DNA of 64,000 bases from an uncultured Eubacteriales bacterium (GTDB lineage: Bacteria > Bacillota > Clostridia > Christensenellales > Borkfalkiaceae), in assembly GCA_949288785.1 (NCBI GenBank), contig CASELQ010000012.1, positions 1 through 64,000 on the forward strand. Reading direction: 5' to 3'. The translations under genes and the position numbers were made by a program. The stretch's first letter is position 1; every line of letters begins with the position of its first letter. The notes under the pieces are model-generated. The model worked only from the letters and a program-made list of their open reading frames with translations, was not told where the DNA came from and searched no databases. Positions 63,346 through 64,000 of the stretch are shown piece by piece.

Positions 63346-64000
63346 TTAATATCTTCTTTCTTTTCTTATGAACGGGGGATTTACTTCGCGTTTTATAAGT
63401 TCGCCGTACAGCCGCGGGCGGCGGAAAGCGTTGCCGTGCGCCTCTTCGTTTCGGTATTCTCTCAGCGTATCCAGGTCTAAGCGCGCCATAAAAATGCCCT
63501 CGCTTTCATCCGCCTGCAAAATGCAGGTGTCGCGCGGGTCTGTTTCGTTCGGGAGGTAGGCAACCCCGTCGAACACGGTGGAATTGCCGTTGCAATCGGG
63601 CACGCTTGCGGGGTAGTTGCAGGTGGCAATTGCCGTCATATTTTCAAACGCCCTGCCGCGCAGCTGCGAAAGGCGGTTTATTTCCATGGGGCAGGCGTTG
63701 GGCACGAGTATCAGTTCGGCGCCCTTTAACATAAGTATGCGCGCCGATTCCGGAAACTCCCTGTCAAAACAAATCATCGCGCCCGTAAGCACGGTGCCCG
63801 CCGCCGTATCAAGCGGCTTAACTAAAAACCTGCTGCCCGCGGTAAGGTTTTTTTCGGCGTCAAAATCGCAGGTATGCACCTTTGCATAGGTGAACAGCCG
63901 TTTTCCCGCCCTGTCAAATAAGCTGACCGAATTGCGGGGCGCGCCCTTGTATTTTTCGAGAAAGGTTACGGCTATCGCCATATCGAGTTCTTTTGCAAGC
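63346..64000 (-). CDS. Carbon-nitrogen hydrolase (nitrilase family), 5' partial
   Basis: Nitrilase-superfamily amidohydrolase running off the right edge; the frame stays open through 64000 ('...AKELDMAIAVTFLEKYKG'), so the apparent ATG at 63981 is internal. Catalytic Lys in 'YAKVHTCDF' and Cys in 'GAMICFDREFPES' are present. The Glu of the triad lies beyond the window. 'ILVPNACPMEINRLSQL' resembles carbamoylputrescine or omega-amidase-like members. Substrate undetermined. Confidence 0.88.
   Translation of the reverse strand, partial: LAKELDMAIAVTFLEKYKGAPRNSVSLFDRAGKRLFTYAKVHTCDFDAEKNLTAGSRFLVKPLDTAAGTVLTGAMICFDREFPESARILMLKGAELILVPNACPMEINRLSQLRGRAFENMTAIATCNYPASVPDCNGNSTVFDGVAYLPNETDPRDTCILQADESEGIFMARLDLDTLREYRNEEAHGNAFRRPRLYGELIKREVNPPFIRKERRY

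Overview
The window looks like a chromosomal segment of an uncultured anaerobic Firmicute, most likely a gut clostridium. The signs are strong AGGAGG-type ribosome sites, textbook sigma-A promoters, two HrcA/CIRCE operators, a type III glutamine synthetase, an archaeal-type three-piece glutamate synthase, an ANTAR regulator, LL-diaminopimelate aminotransferase, a group-B-like [FeFe] hydrogenase and many soluble iron-sulfur flavoproteins. I see no rRNA, tRNA, CRISPR array or phage genes. One IS30 remnant is present.

Layout. (1) 1-16451, plus strand: a carbohydrate-foraging block. It holds a sugar-binding lipoprotein cut by the window edge, a DUF4091 lipoprotein, three modular secreted or lipoproteins, a 44-codon peptide, then cytoplasmic GH20, GH28, serine hydrolase and GH3 enzymes. 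(2) 16685-18311: IS30 remnant and a DUF368/PopT lipid-carrier translocase whose tail carries a 32-bp tandem duplication. (3) 18751-31624: a divergent nitrogen region. Leftward run the split glutamate synthase, glnA and an ANTAR antiterminator. Rightward run glnN-asnB-pyrG-dapF-dapL. Both 5' leaders contain hexaloop hairpins with A at loop position 1 and G at position 4, each overlapping an intrinsic terminator. This is the expected architecture for ANTAR control, so the regulator very probably governs both operons. (4) 31625-46040: fumarase, then one continuous operon hdrB-hdrC-hdrA-mvhD/flxD-flxC-flxB-flxA-frdB-frdA-AspT-type carrier, then a [FeFe] hydrogenase. Together these suggest a soluble, flavin-bifurcating fumarate reductase. 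NADH electrons would be split between fumarate and ferredoxin, succinate exported, and ferredoxin possibly reoxidised as H2. (5) 46200-51547: a strongly promoted structured ncRNA, an ATP-grasp ligase gene that appears leaderless, Hsp20 and HtpG under CIRCE, a BFD-like ferredoxin and a TIGR01906 membrane protein. (6) 51834-64000: a MacB-like ABC transporter, SGNH hydrolase, DUF4037 and TPR proteins, an AraC regulator (also apparently leaderless), and an amino-sugar/hexitol operon (PIG-L deacetylase, glucosamine-6-phosphate deaminase, hexapeptide acetyltransferase, mannitol-1-phosphate dehydrogenase-like, PfkB kinase), ending in a partial nitrilase-family gene.

Five genes (near 4750, 9850, 22500, 52500 and 59820) are broken by frame changes. 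Three of these also lack a short conserved segment. This pattern may be genuine decay or assembly error, and it limits any functional claim for those genes.

All assignments come from reading the translations and motifs. No database search was run.
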